Position numbers and translations under genes: made by a program. The notes under the pieces were generated by a model. The model was not told where the DNA came from and searched no databases. It worked only from the letters and a program-made list of their open reading frames with translations. Of a stretch of DNA of 64,000 nucleotides, positions 11,201 to 20,334 are shown piece by piece; position 1 is the stretch's first letter; the number at the start of each line of letters is the position of its first letter. The stretch is from Meira nashicola (lineage: Eukaryota > Basidiomycota > Exobasidiomycetes > Exobasidiales > Brachybasidiaceae). The DNA lies in NCBI GenBank assembly GCA_001600355.1, contig BCJU01000005.1, forward strand, positions 342,099-406,098, read 5' to 3'.

Positions 11201-12631
11201 AAAGATGCACATGTCATTGGAACTTGGATGGGTAGAACGGTAATCAAGTCATGCGGTCAATTAGCTTATGGGGATGCTCAAGAGGTGATTGACGGTAATC
11301 ATATTGATGCCAGTAAAGTTAATACTCATCCTGTTGCTGACGTAGAGGCAGACATTCAAATCTTGCACGGATTAGCACAAAAGATGCGCAATCGCCGATT
11401 CGAGAATGGTGCCGTTCGAATTGATAACATTAAGTTATCTTTCCGATTGGATGAGAATGGCATGCCTACTGATACGACGACACACAAACAAAAAGAAGCA
11501 AATCGTTTGATCGAGGAATTTATGCTGTTGGCTAATATGACAGTTGCTCAACAAGTGGCTGCAGGTTTGCCAGATCTTGCATTATTGCGTAGACACGAAA
11601 AGCCTCTCGAACGAAGACTTGCTGGATTTGAGAGACGTGCAGAACAAATGGGCTTCCAGATTGATACAAGCAGTGGTGGTACGATTTACAAGAGCTTACA
11701 AGCGATCAAAGATGATACAACGCGCAAAACATTGGAAGCCTTGATTACCAAATCAATGTTACGTGCCAAGTATTTCTGTACAGGTATGGTGGATATTTCG
11801 AAATATTCGCATTTTGCGCTCAACGTTCCACTTTACACACACTTTACCAGTCCAATTCGTCGTTATGCTGATGTGATGGTTCATAGACAATTGGAGAATA
11901 TTTTGACTGCAGCAGAAAAGTTCCCAATCGATTCTGAAGGTATGGCAAAGATTGCACAACAATGTAACGTCAAACGTGATGCGGCCAAATTGGCACAAGA
12001 ACAAAGCGATCATTTGTTCTTGTGCTTATTGATTCACGATCTTACAGTTCGTTATGGACCTGTGATTCGTCAAGCAACAATTATGGGAGTTTTGGATGCC
12101 GCATTCGATGTGATTGTTCATGAATTCGGAATTGAGAAAAGAGTTCATGTCGATCAAATTCCTGTTGAACATCATTCGTACGATGAACACGACGGTGTTT
12201 TGAGTTTGTACTGGACTCGTGGAAAGGATACGATTGAATGGCTGAATGAACGAAGCGATGATTCTCATTTGAAGGCAATTCGTGCTTACGCTCAACATCA
12301 TGCACAAAAGCAAGAAATGCGAATGACTAGTCAAACTACTGATGCGGAAGCAGCTTTGTTTGAAGACGATGATGATGAAGAATTAAAGGAAGCGCAACGT
12401 AAAGTTTGGAGTGGAGAAGATGCAGAAGGTAGTGAACAAAGAACAAAAAGTTTCCAAAATAATGAAATTCCTTGTCAAGGAGCAAAGATTTCTACAACCG
12501 GTCATAGAATTCAAGAAGTTAAAGAACTTCAAACATGTCCTGTTGTTATTACAGCAGATATGGAGAAAGCACCACCGGTTATCAAGGTGTTTGCTGTGAA
12601 CCCTTGGGGACATGAACAAGCTGAAGAGTGA
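8219..12631 (+). CDS. SSD1: SSD1/Dis3L2-family RNA-binding protein with intact RNase II active-site signature
   Basis: Intronless, 1470 residues. Residues 1 to about 590 are disordered and rich in Gly, Gln, Asn and His. They contain five HxRxxS sites for the NDR/LATS kinase Cbk1 (target Ser 20, 206, 361, 403, 518), a hallmark of Ssd1. Cold-shock domains start near ALFGSYLPQASLPPLL, followed by the RNB domain (about 890-1230). In the RNB domain TIDPPTAKDLDDA keeps all four metal-binding aspartates (D906, D912, D914, D915). A C-terminal S1-like region follows. Yeast Ssd1 has lost these residues and acts as a translational repressor of cell-wall mRNAs. Here the signature is that of an active Dis3L2-type 3'-5' exonuclease. 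Whether it degrades RNA cannot be told from sequence. Confidence 0.93.
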   Translation: MTDQQTNTGTGDNRHRRTGSRGGGNTAGGGNGGRRGHNPSNSFSGGVKPARTGSGGGGPNNNNRGTSGSIHAPGQANKRTGTDSNTTLDNIQNLIQDLKTNPGSNEKESELSNIGSRLAAQEEHLQTQLQQRLGGNRQGGMNRPSHGISQSFSNRALPSLGEDVVAADDALQSRQGGPRFAGNAAFQSAVARHSASGNQGHQRQRSLQERFAEMGFPAPSAGTGAETVGEEGDDGSSIADFAGTHAFDPTRSYQSPSSQQRGHHQGSLSMAGFEPHRRNDLDLSALRGGHGHTASMGGGDLFNESIALQQQIELLQLQQQQLLQQQIHFNPSTALGGQPQSGRQQPQTPINRLAGHRRIQSYAPQTGPMGNFATSGTNLGNLSGVQAQQAANQLPRGHGRRHSVNVLNKNAGGAGQAAPAPVDGSIGALDYNFTSPPDQHQQQAYSVPLAQPQQHVAQSGHYSHPSVQLASLSPEYLMAGGGLVNLSAMNFGGSMGDLADGFGGGGGAGGRGHGRTGSQNWRINGGTPSQMHDLAAAQAQLINLHQIRAQAGGGGGHGHGHQKNASFGGGFNPALMGAGFSGQGPLSPAGPQRKALFGSYLPQASLPPLLAAGKIVVGVLRVNQRNRSDAYVATEVLQSDIFISGSKDRNRALDGDVVAVELLDPNEVWSIKKEKEDKKKRKEEQGQNAAQNMSSSRRPDKAKDDLEVEGSQLRLIDDENEAEDAPPALAGHVVAIIERTPNKLFSGTIGLLRPSSAATKEKQQAERAAREGGDASNYDTYNASQRPKIIWFRPSDKRCPLVAIPADQAPTEFWDDPKAYENRLFVCSIKRWPLTSLHPFGTLVEELGVIGNREALSAAIFKECLSIDENFTDSALKCLPPLPWSIPEREYTTRRDFRNNRVFTIDPPTAKDLDDAVSVVKLDGGLYEIGVHIADVSYFVKMGSALDREARKRGTSVYMVERMIPMLPPTLSEELCSLRPGVERLAYSCVFTMNKDAHVIGTWMGRTVIKSCGQLAYGDAQEVIDGNHIDASKVNTHPVADVEADIQILHGLAQKMRNRRFENGAVRIDNIKLSFRLDENGMPTDTTTHKQKEANRLIEEFMLLANMTVAQQVAAGLPDLALLRRHEKPLERRLAGFERRAEQMGFQIDTSSGGTIYKSLQAIKDDTTRKTLEALITKSMLRAKYFCTGMVDISKYSHFALNVPLYTHFTSPIRRYADVMVHRQLENILTAAEKFPIDSEGMAKIAQQCNVKRDAAKLAQEQSDHLFLCLLIHDLTVRYGPVIRQATIMGVLDAAFDVIVHEFGIEKRVHVDQIPVEHHSYDEHDGVLSLYWTRGKDTIEWLNERSDDSHLKAIRAYAQHHAQKQEMRMTSQTTDAEAALFEDDDDEELKEAQRKVWSGEDAEGSEQRTKSFQNNEIPCQGAKISTTGHRIQEVKELQTCPVVITADMEKAPPVIKVFAVNPWGHEQAEE

Positions 12632-12746
12632 GGTACCTAAAAAAAAGAATATTAATTGTATAGCGCCGTTTTTTTTGGCTGCCCTTAATGACCAATGAAT
12701 GAATGAAAAAATATTAATTTTAGACGATTGTATTCTACGAAAAGAA

Positions 12747-13811
12747 CTAGAAGAAATCTTTTGTGATTTCATTTCCTGCCCATGCGTTTAGAGCGTTAAT
12801 CCATTGAGATACAAGAGGGAGAGCGTGCCAAATTTCACGAGTGATAGAAGGCCCGGTTGAACGGGAATGAACGTACCAACCATAAACGCAAAAATCTGCA
12901 TGAGTTGGTTCTTGACTTCCTTCAAGCCAAAGAGGAACGGTTGATAAACTTTGGGCAGAAGAATTATGACTTTCACGTACGGCAGAAAGAGCGTCTTGGA
13001 TTGGTTCTAAAGCAATAATGCATTTTTGAATCTGCTCTTCACGTTCTGATTGTGTTATTGAACGCATTTTTTCTAATTTTTGTTTACCAACTTTAACTTG
13101 TTCAAAGTATATTTTTGATTCTCCAGTAAGGATATCGTGAATTGGTGGTCTAGTAAGTGGACGAACTTGAGGAGCAAAATTTGATCTTCCCCAAGCGTTA
13201 AGAGAAGCAGCAAAAGGTTTAGAAGATTGAAAAGGAAATAAAGCATGACCTTTTGGATGATGATTTGCAAGCCAATTTGCAATTAACCAACTATCTTGTA
13301 AATGTGTACCATCACTTAATTCTAAAGTTGGAACGGTTGCTGCATTATCGCCTATACGTTTCGCTAATTCAGTTCGAATTTGCGTAAATGTTAACCTTTG
13401 ACGATCATAACCAATATCTAAAAGTTTTAAATCCATCAATGTTTTTACACAATGTGGACTAAATTCTTTATTATATGGCGCGGCACTTGTCAGATCATAT
13501 AAAACTAAACCTTCTGTTCCTGCACTTAAACTTTGTCTAGTGACTGAATTGAAATATGCATTTTGCGTAGATGTGTGCGTAAGAGGCGTATCCAATAGAG
13601 GTGGCGTACCTATTGCTGTCGAATGAAGATCATCAACGATTGTAGGGTTGAAAGATGTAAGTGAATTTGATTGTTCATTTGTATTATCTACTGCACCATC
13701 AAATCCAGAATCAGAAGTCGCAGCAGAACGTAAAGGTGGAATTGAAGGTTGATTAATCTCTTCAATTGTAGAAGAAGAAGAAGAGATTCTATCTTCAGAT
13801 TCAGATGACAT
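12747..13811 (-). CDS. Glutathione S-transferase-like protein (fungal etherase-like/GSTFuA type)
   Basis: 354 residues from the ATG at 13811; the frame extends 13 codons to a TTG that was not chosen. An N-terminal Ser/Glu-rich disordered stretch of about 100 residues precedes a thioredoxin-like GST-N domain. That domain contains LVLYDLTSAAPYNKEFSPHC (catalytic-loop region), VPTLELSDG (cis-Pro) and QDSWLIANWL (glutathione gamma-Glu contact). A helical GST-C domain follows. The SPxC arrangement resembles the LigE/etherase-like and GSTFuA classes common in basidiomycetes. Substrate unknown. The stop lies 115 bp from the convergent SSD1 stop. Some fungal GST folds are regulators, so enzyme activity is not assured. 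Confidence 0.72.
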   Translation of the reverse strand: MSSESEDRISSSSSTIEEINQPSIPPLRSAATSDSGFDGAVDNTNEQSNSLTSFNPTIVDDLHSTAIGTPPLLDTPLTHTSTQNAYFNSVTRQSLSAGTEGLVLYDLTSAAPYNKEFSPHCVKTLMDLKLLDIGYDRQRLTFTQIRTELAKRIGDNAATVPTLELSDGTHLQDSWLIANWLANHHPKGHALFPFQSSKPFAASLNAWGRSNFAPQVRPLTRPPIHDILTGESKIYFEQVKVGKQKLEKMRSITQSEREEQIQKCIIALEPIQDALSAVRESHNSSAQSLSTVPLWLEGSQEPTHADFCVYGWYVHSRSTGPSITREIWHALPLVSQWINALNAWAGNEITKDFF

Positions 13812-14138
13812 GTTGTTTTTATGAAGACTTTTTGGGTGGTGATTGACCAAAAAGAAACTTTATTCAGCGTTTGATTCTGGAATGATTCAGATAAATCGCA
13901 CGGACCGTTTTGGAACAAAAAGGGAGAGAGAATGATCGGCGTTCAAATTTAAAAGGGTTCAAAGTGAAACTGACGTAGTGCAGCGCTGCGTGTAGAGCTT
14001 AAATGCTGCTTGCTGCACACTATGCTGCACGAAATAAATCTGGGGTTAAGGGTTGAATTAGACTAGACTACGTGTTGACTCTTTCTCACCATCATCGTAT
14101 TCCAGCTACGAATATATAGCTACATAAATGCTTGTTAT
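13812..14138. other. Short intergenic region, GST promoter
   Basis: No gene seen. It holds CGGACCG at 13901-13907, a typical half-site shape for Zn2Cys6 regulators, and a CAGCGCTGCG palindrome-like element at 13981-13990 that recurs in other intergenic regions of this window. Confidence 0.4.
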
Positions 14139-15497
14139 TTAAGCAGGTACCTCGGTTGCCCATTTCGAATTCAAATTAGTTGAATAACGTTTTTCTCCAG
14201 TTTCGAATCGAACATAAGTTTCAACTCCACTTTGAACATTTTCTTCGTTAAATTGAAAGATACGAGCGCCATGATTCCAATTATCATAATCATAACCACC
14301 ATAACCTGAATGTTTTGCAAAACAAACAGGTACAATTTGACCAACAGAAGATTTTAAAGAACTCGGTGCACACCAATCGTTACCGTGATCATGACCGCTT
14401 ACGATTCCGTGAATGTATGCTTTTCCTGCTTTACTTTCCATGAATGCGTTCAAGAATGAGCGATCTTGACCAGCGTAGATATCTGAAGGAGGAAAGTAAG
14501 AATTGATTAATGTCAAATTGATGTTGGAAATGAATTTATACTCACATTGATCATTCTCTTGACCTTGAGATGCTAATGGTTTATCATCATTCAAACCTTC
14601 ATATTGGAGACCTTTATTGGTATAATTTGCAGGCGTTTCATCTGGAACACCACCAACATGATCAGAATAAGGAGAATCATTTTGAGTTGTATAGTGTTCA
14701 TGAACAGGAATATGAACGAAAATTAAACCTGGTGGAACGTGACCCCAAGCTTTTTCCATCTTTTCAGTTTCACTATTGATCCAATCAGCAACTGAATCAT
14801 CAACCCAATCATCAACAGGACCAGAACCTTGAGATAACATCTTTCTACCTGCACGAGAATCAAAGAACCAAAGTAAAACTTTTGGAGGAACTTTATTAGG
14901 ATCAACAAAGCCGGAAGGAAAGATTGGAACCCAATAATTATCCGTTCCATATTCACCTCCTCCAACATTTTTTGGTGCTTTACGTGTATAACTTAAAGAA
15001 GGTGCATAATTACGTTCAATATCCGTTATACGACCATGAGTTGAATATTTATCGTTATCATGATTACCTTTTGTTGTTGAAAATGGAATTCGTTTATCTT
15101 TCATTGGACTTAAAATTTCACGTATTGCATTTTGAACGTCTTTTGTATTATTTGCTGCTTCTCCACTTATTAAATCTCCAAGATGAACAACGAAATCAGG
15201 TTGTTCTTGTGAAACGTATGTTCTTACTGCATTTCTTGATGCTATAGCAACATTACTTGCATTTCCTGGTACCGTTTGATCGTCTAATAAATGTGTATCA
15301 GTGATTACCATCACTTTGAAAGAGGATTCACTTTGTTTTGATGGCTTGAATTGTAAAAGTGGTAGATTGATAGGGTATGGGTGACCTTTGAAACTATCAA
15401 TGTCGCGAGTCATTAATCTCGATTGTGAAAATTGTGCAGGTGCACATCCAACTAGACCACAGAAGAATGCGAGAAGAAGGAGGGGAATACCAGCCAT
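14139..15497 (-). CDS. Secreted calcineurin-like metallophosphoesterase (Dcr2/PAP29-like)
   Basis: An N-terminal signal peptide (MAGIPLLLLAFFCGLVGCAPA) is followed by the metallophosphoesterase motifs in order: VITDTHLLDD, VHLGDLISG, TTKGNHDND, FVHIPVHEH and VSGHDHGNDWC. Together they supply the dimetal ligands. The arrangement matches the fungal Dcr2 and plant PAP29-type phosphatases. The open frame is 452 codons, but 14483-14545 looks like a 63-nt intron: it starts GTGAGT, ends TTCAG, and removes a stretch that does not fit the family. Splicing keeps the frame, giving 431 residues and joining ..GQENDQ to YIYAGQD... The secreted or vacuolar location is inferred from the signal peptide. Confidence 0.86.
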   Translation of the reverse strand: MAGIPLLLLAFFCGLVGCAPAQFSQSRLMTRDIDSFKGHPYPINLPLLQFKPSKQSESSFKVMVITDTHLLDDQTVPGNASNVAIASRNAVRTYVSQEQPDFVVHLGDLISGEAANNTKDVQNAIREILSPMKDKRIPFSTTKGNHDNDKYSTHGRITDIERNYAPSLSYTRKAPKNVGGGEYGTDNYWVPIFPSGFVDPNKVPPKVLLWFFDSRAGRKMLSQGSGPVDDWVDDSVADWINSETEKMEKAWGHVPPGLIFVHIPVHEHYTTQNDSPYSDHVGGVPDETPANYTNKGLQYEGLNDDKPLASQGQENDQCEYKFISNINLTLINSYFPPSDIYAGQDRSFLNAFMESKAGKAYIHGIVSGHDHGNDWCAPSSLKSSVGQIVPVCFAKHSGYGGYDYDNWNHGARIFQFNEENVQSGVETYVRFETGEKRYSTNLNSKWATEVPA

Positions 15498-16085
15498 GAC
15501 GAAGAGGAATGAGTGATCTTAGGTGATGGGAGAGAGTGTGAGAATATCAGATCATACATATTTCAAGGCACTAAGAGAGGGTCAGGAACAAAATTATCAT
15601 GGTGCTTGCATGTAGAAAGAACGAAACACGCACGCATGAAAAGAAGACCACGTTCCTCAAATTACGCTAAAAAAGGCCAATCTAGTCCAATTAACTTCTT
15701 TATAAAATCGATGAATCGTCTGCATCTATCAGAGCGGGGGGGAGGCACGGATCCTCGGACCGATTTATGTTGCTTTGTTTCTGGAGGATGTTCCTAGGAA
15801 TTGAAGATGGGATCATTTCTACTGCTGCTAAGTCTTTTGGCACGGATCTTGATCGGATCCGAGCAGTATATTATTAGCCACGGCACGGCTGAATTTCATT
15901 TCCATGTCCGTCAGCTGACACCCCTTTCTTTTCAAATTGATTATTGCGGGGGTTCAGAATTTTTAGTGGATTTGATTTTATTTTTTTTTCTGCAGCCAGC
16001 CTCCACCTTTTGCCTGCCTGTGTTTATTCTCCGCAAAACGAAGGAACACTTTTATTTCTAAACCACTACAACCACCACGACCACA
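15498..16085. other. Divergent intergenic region
   Basis: 588 bp between the metallophosphatase and the NTF2-like gene. It carries three GGCACGG copies (15744, 15839, 15882), a CGGACCG at 15756-15762 and G-rich and T-rich tracts. An 86-codon plus-strand frame at 15801-16061 is hydrophobic by composition only and is not called. Confidence 0.4.
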
Positions 16086-16758
16086 ATGCAAGATCCAGTG
16101 TACGAAATTGGAAATGTAATAAAAGGAATAGTCGGAGCACAAAATGCTACAATTCAACGTGAAACATTGAGAAATTTTTATGCACCTGATGCAAGTTTTG
16201 ATCATCCATTTTATCTTGTTACTTCAAGTTCATCTTCAAGAGATACGAAAATTTTAGCAATCTTTCAATGGCAAAGATGTTTATTCATTCCGCAAGTTGA
16301 AGTGCATAATGTTGGTGAGTGATTTCTAAAAACATACAGGAAAATTAAAGTTAATCTCTTCCTCCCCTAACCTCCCTTGACCAGCCTTTGATAAAGAATC
16401 AAACAAGATATTCTTGGATGTAACGCAAAGATGGGTATCTACAATCTTACCAAGAGCATTATATTCGCCAACTTTACGTTCTATCGTCGTTTTCTATCTA
16501 CAGCGTGGTGCAGATGGACGATTTTATGTTAAAAGACAAGAGGATTATTATCAACCGCAAACGTGAGTATGATTGTGGATCAAAAAGTTGGAACGGATAC
16601 TTAAAACCTTCATCCCTTCTAACAGCCTACCTGGAAAACTGATTCCTGGTTTTGATATATTAATTCTACTGTCAAAACGCATCTGGACATTCATCTGTTT
16701 GCTACTCGCACTGTTTTGCAGAATCGTATTCCGACATTGGAGACCGCTAGCACAATAA
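16086..16758 (+). CDS. SigF-like NTF2-like domain protein with C-terminal membrane helix (3 exons)
   Basis: Three exons: 16086-16314, 16385-16562 and 16626-16758. The introns of 70 and 63 nt start GTGAGT and end CAG. The spliced protein has 179 residues. It begins MQDPVYEIGNVIKGIV and contains FYAPDASFDHPFYLV, AIFQWQRCLFIPQVEV and FYLQRGADGRFYVKRQEDYYQP. These are the conserved blocks of the fungal SigF-like NTF2-like domain family (small alpha+beta barrel). A hydrophobic helix with WTFICLLLALFCRIVF lies near the C-terminus, so the protein is probably membrane-anchored. Its function is unknown in fungi; a cone-fold domain suggests ligand binding. The family assignment comes from remembered motif similarity. 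Confidence 0.75.
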
Positions 16759-16824
16759 GAGAGAAAACATTGAATTGTATAATACAAATTGAATTATTAT
16801 TATTATTATTACGTACAAACACAG

Positions 16825-17789
16825 TCAACGAACATTTATACAAAAGTTATTAAGTGAAATACCTTTTTTGATCTCTTCTTTTTTCCATACTTTTCCATCC
16901 CACTTCTTTGACGTTTCTTTACAAAGCCAATGTGTTAATTTCGCAGAATCATGTTGACGAACAACGTTTCCCCAACCACATGAAGTGAGAATAGCACGAA
17001 GACGTTCATGATCGCAATAACGACTATTTTTTACACATGCAAGCGGTAAAACCAAGAACAAGAATCCACCTTGATCAGGTAAATAATTGTGCGCATGCAT
17101 TAACATCCTTCCACGATCTGTTAAATCACCGACAAAGTTCACCACTAAACTTAATGCAACAACATTAAACTTTTCTTGATCGAAGGGAAAATCGAAAAAG
17201 TCGTACTTTAGAACATGATCGCTACGTGGATTTAAGTCGATACTAATCGTTTCGATCCAATCATATTTATCGTATGCCGTTCCTGAAAGTGCACCAACAT
17301 CCAAAAGCCGTAGCTAGCAAAGATTGCAAAGAAAGGGTCAGAAATCTTTGTTTACAAAGTGTGAATGCACTCATTACCCACCTTCTCTTTCCCTCTTACT
17401 TCCATTAATTGTTGTGCACACCATTTACCCGTTTCACCACCTCTTTGTTTATCACCTCCAAACAAGCTAGCATCTTGATAAGCTTGTAAGCCACCTAAAG
17501 ATTTTTGTTGTTCAATTATCTTTCTTCTTTCTTTTTCATCTTCAGTTTGTGCGAATTGTTTTTCTAATGTATGAAATAATGCAATTTGCGTTGCATGCAT
17601 TGCTGTCGTTGCTATTTTCTTGGAGTTAGATTTTGCATTTTTTTGATTTTCTCCTGCTTTTGTACTCGCACTCGATTTATCTTTACGATTCTTTATTCCT
17701 CCTCGTTTCCCTCTTGGTCGTCTTAATGGTACTCTTTTTGAATTTGATTTCGATTTGGCTTTTTTGACCGACTCTTCTTTTTCGACCAT
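16825..17789 (-). CDS. BMT2: 25S rRNA adenine-N1 methyltransferase Bmt2 (2 exons)
   Basis: Exon 1 is 17382-17789 and exon 2 is 16825-17313, with a 68-nt intron (GTGGGT...TAG). Exon 1 encodes a Lys/Arg-rich nucleolar-type N-terminus (PLRRPRGKRGG) and then YQDASLFGGDKQRGGETGKW, the diagnostic Bmt2 substrate-site block. Exon 2 supplies the SAM-binding strand LRLLDVGALSG and DLNPRSDHVLKYDFFDFP, then LSLVVNFVGDLTDRGRML. The enzyme makes m1A in 25S rRNA in the nucleolus. An alternative donor (GTAAGA, 21 nt upstream) is also in phase and would delete seven residues, so the exact junction is uncertain. The final residues are encoded in exon 2. Confidence 0.88.
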
Positions 17790-18317
17790 GTTGTTCTGCT
17801 AGTTGGTTGGTTGCATACAGCCAAGAAAAACTTTATTCTCAAAAAAACAAAATAGTTCATTTTTATTTTTTCTTCTCCGGTCTAAAATAACAGGCTTGCG
17901 CGCGGCCAGGGAAGTGAACAGGCAGTATAAATACTAATCTGCTTGGAATGCAGCTTTGTCCTCTTCTCTCGCCAAATTCTCTTTGATCATTAGATAAGAT
18001 TGATTTTGTGATAAAATCAGAGTTCCGGCCTCAGCTCGCTTTAATTTCGGTGGTGTACTTTTGCGCCCTTTGTACGCAAACAAATCCTGCTTATATCTTT
18101 TATCTGTACTGATTAACTTTACTCAAGCTTACATGATGCTATTTTTATCATTTCACTCTGAACACAAACTATGATACACAAATTGCAGTGCTAAGTTTTT
18201 TTGATATTTGCGGATTATGCCGTTACTTCTAAGTTTGCTGGATATATAAAAAAAGACATTTATGCTTTTTTACGATAATAACATTTTGAACAAATTATAT
18301 ATTTTCTGATTCGCCCG
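17790..18317. other. Intergenic region, promoters of BMT2 and of the secreted protein gene
   Basis: No coding signal seen. TATATAAAAAAAG starting at 18243 lies about 75 bp before the next ATG and is a plausible TATA element. The BMT2 side has a T-rich tract near 17850-17875. Confidence 0.4.
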
Positions 18318-19169
18318 ATGAAAGCTTTACATCTTTTAATTCTTGCTTGTTTTGTCATGGGAATTTTAGCTTCATCAAGTGAAAATAGTAGACCATCCCG
18401 TCAGAATTTCTCTGCAGATAAAGATGTAGAAGACATGGAAATAGAATCATCAAAGCCACCACTTTCAAAAGCGACAAGACATCTTTCGATGGAAAAAAAT
18501 AGAAAGGGAAAACAAGTTTTACGTTCTACATCTTTTCAATTAAACAAACCAAGTATGATTAGTCGTACTTCAGCACAGAATAAGAAGAACAAAGAAGATG
18601 TTTCGATGATGAATTCAATTGAAAATAAACTTAAACAAACTTTATCATTCAAGAAAACCAAAAAGACGTTAAAGAGAAATAAAGCATTTAATAATTTAGA
18701 TTATGAAGATTGGAAAAAACACGTTGAACCATACGAAAAAGAAATAAAAAGAAAAGACAAAGATAAATATCAACAAAAAACCATCAGTAATCCTTTCGAT
18801 TGGAAAAAGCAACAAGAAAAACGAAAACAATCAAAAGAACATTTAATTGGACCATCCAGAGAATTAAGAATAAAACTCAAAGATCCTCTTCGTTCAAGAT
18901 CACCTGGCAGTTCAAGTGAAAATTCACCTACTTCTTCATCAGGAAGTGGTTCGGGAAGATTAAGGGGAAGCCCAAGAGAAATTCCGAGAGGATCTAATCG
19001 TGGATCACCTTTATCACCAAATCAAAAAGGTGAAAAACGTGTATATCTTGAAAGACCTTTTGATGATTTACTCAATCAAAGACAAAGTACAAAGCTTGGT
19101 GTTTGTAATAAACCAGGCTGTACTCATACAAATTTAAAGTGTAATAGAAGATCGGGAGGAAGATGTTGA
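18318..19169 (+). CDS. Secreted disordered protein with conserved four-Cys C-terminal tail (copy 1)
   Basis: 283 residues, family not recognised. A signal peptide (MKALHLLILACFVMGILASS) is followed by about 210 Lys/Ser-rich disordered residues (LSFKKTKKTLKRNK, SSGSGSGR). A C-terminal tail starts after the dibasic GEKR: VYLERPFDDLLNQRQS, then four cysteines spaced C-x4-C-x6-C-x7-C, ending in Cys at the C-terminus. The 16-residue block is identical in the next gene (19432-20334), while the middles do not align well. KR just before VYL suggests Kex2-type cleavage that would release a peptide of about 45 residues. That is inference. Possible effector, wall protein or signalling peptide. Confidence 0.75.
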   Translation: MKALHLLILACFVMGILASSSENSRPSRQNFSADKDVEDMEIESSKPPLSKATRHLSMEKNRKGKQVLRSTSFQLNKPSMISRTSAQNKKNKEDVSMMNSIENKLKQTLSFKKTKKTLKRNKAFNNLDYEDWKKHVEPYEKEIKRKDKDKYQQKTISNPFDWKKQQEKRKQSKEHLIGPSRELRIKLKDPLRSRSPGSSSENSPTSSSGSGSGRLRGSPREIPRGSNRGSPLSPNQKGEKRVYLERPFDDLLNQRQSTKLGVCNKPGCTHTNLKCNRRSGGRC

Positions 19170-19223
19170 TCAGCAATCAGCAAATATTGTTTTATCAGAT
19201 TGCATACCGTTTATTAGAAACGA

Positions 19224-19250
19224 GTACAGCATGTACAGCATGTACAGCAT
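19224..19250 (+). repeat. Three tandem copies of a 9-bp unit (GTACAGCAT)
   Basis: GTACAGCAT is repeated three times without mismatch in the spacer between the two paralogous secreted-protein genes. It is probably a small replication-slippage repeat; each unit contains the GTAC palindrome. No function is evident. Confidence 0.8.
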
Positions 19251-19364
19251 TTGTTGTATATTTCGGCACTCAACTCGGTGCAACGGTATATCACTCGATC
19301 ACTTATCCAATCCTATGCTACTTGGCGTAAACAATTGGAATCATCAGATCAACTCGGTAAGAAA

Positions 19365-19372
19365 TATAAATA
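19365..19372 (+). promoter_or_regulatory. TATA box of the second secreted protein gene
   Basis: TATAAATA lies 67 bp upstream of the ATG at 19432, a distance like those seen for other secreted-protein genes in this window. No transcription start is known. Confidence 0.5.
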
Positions 19373-19431
19373 AGACAGAGTAAAGTACGAAAACATTTCT
19401 TAAAGAACACACCAGTTTTTCATCTTTCATC

Positions 19432-20334
19432 ATGTATATCACAAAGAACATCATTTTTATTTTATACCTGCTTGCAAGTGTTTATCTTGTCGTGCAAGCT
19501 GTTCCAGGTCCAACTAAAGAAAAAGATAATCAATTAAAATCGATCAAAGTACGACAAGATGTGTGGGAGCCAAGAAGATCTTCAGCAGAAATTGCACATG
19601 ATTCACCAACTTCTTCAACTGGAAGTCCTAATTCTATCTTAGGTTCACCTGTACTTCTTTCACCTACAACTCCATCTAAGAGTCGACTTCAAAAAAGTTC
19701 TTCTTCAATCGGTACAGATACAACAGATCTTCAACCCGAATCACCACAACTATTAAAATTTAAATCATCTATCCATTTAACTAGATCAGCTTCAGATAAA
19801 ATGGAAAGAGCAGGTATTTTAGAAAGAAGTTCTTCACTTAGAAGAAATAGTGAGAATACATTATTATCACAAACCTCACGATCAAGATCTTCTTCACCAA
19901 GGTTACACGTTATCCAGAAAGGATCTTTAGCTTTTAAGAAATCCGAGAATTCACTTTTTAAAACTGTTGCACTTCAAAATATTGATCGTGAAAACAAGAA
20001 TGAAAAGAGTAAATCGGCATCATCATCATCAAAATACCGTAAAACGAGATCTTTCTCGATCAATTCTTCTCCACAAGGTTCTTCACGTAGTTCAAGTCGT
20101 TCAAATTCCAGTACAAGTGGTAGTAGTAGAAGTGGCGGGAGTAGTGGTAGTGGTAGTAGCAATAGCAGTCGTTCTGGTAGACCAAAAAAAGAAAGACGTG
20201 TTTATCTTGAAAGACCATTTGATGATTTACTCAACCAAAGACAAAGTTCAAAATCTCGCGTTTGCAGAAAACCAGGTTGTAATCATCGAGATGCAAAGAC
20301 ATGCAATCGAAAAGCAGCAGGAAGCAGGTGCTGA
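19432..20334 (+). CDS. Secreted disordered protein with conserved four-Cys C-terminal tail (copy 2)
   Basis: 300 residues, tandem paralogue of 18318-19169. A signal peptide (MYITKNIIFILYLLASVYLVVQA) precedes a Ser/Arg-rich disordered middle with SP motifs and a run of Ser/Gly (SGSSRSGGSSGSGSSNSSRSG). The tail follows KKERR: the same VYLERPFDDLLNQRQS, then C-x4-C-x7-C-x8-C, again ending in Cys. Across the 16 shared residues the two genes differ at three codons, all synonymous, which points to purifying selection on the tail. The function is not known. A Kex2-like dibasic site directly before the tail is conserved in type (KR in copy 1, RR here). Confidence 0.76.
   Translation: MYITKNIIFILYLLASVYLVVQAVPGPTKEKDNQLKSIKVRQDVWEPRRSSAEIAHDSPTSSTGSPNSILGSPVLLSPTTPSKSRLQKSSSSIGTDTTDLQPESPQLLKFKSSIHLTRSASDKMERAGILERSSSLRRNSENTLLSQTSRSRSSSPRLHVIQKGSLAFKKSENSLFKTVALQNIDRENKNEKSKSASSSSKYRKTRSFSINSSPQGSSRSSSRSNSSTSGSSRSGGSSGSGSSNSSRSGRPKKERRVYLERPFDDLLNQRQSSKSRVCRKPGCNHRDAKTCNRKAAGSRC

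Noticed and set aside
15801..16061. 86-codon hydrophobic frame upstream of the NTF2-like gene
   Set aside because: The hydrophobicity comes from T-rich DNA. No signal or family, and it sits in a divergent promoter.
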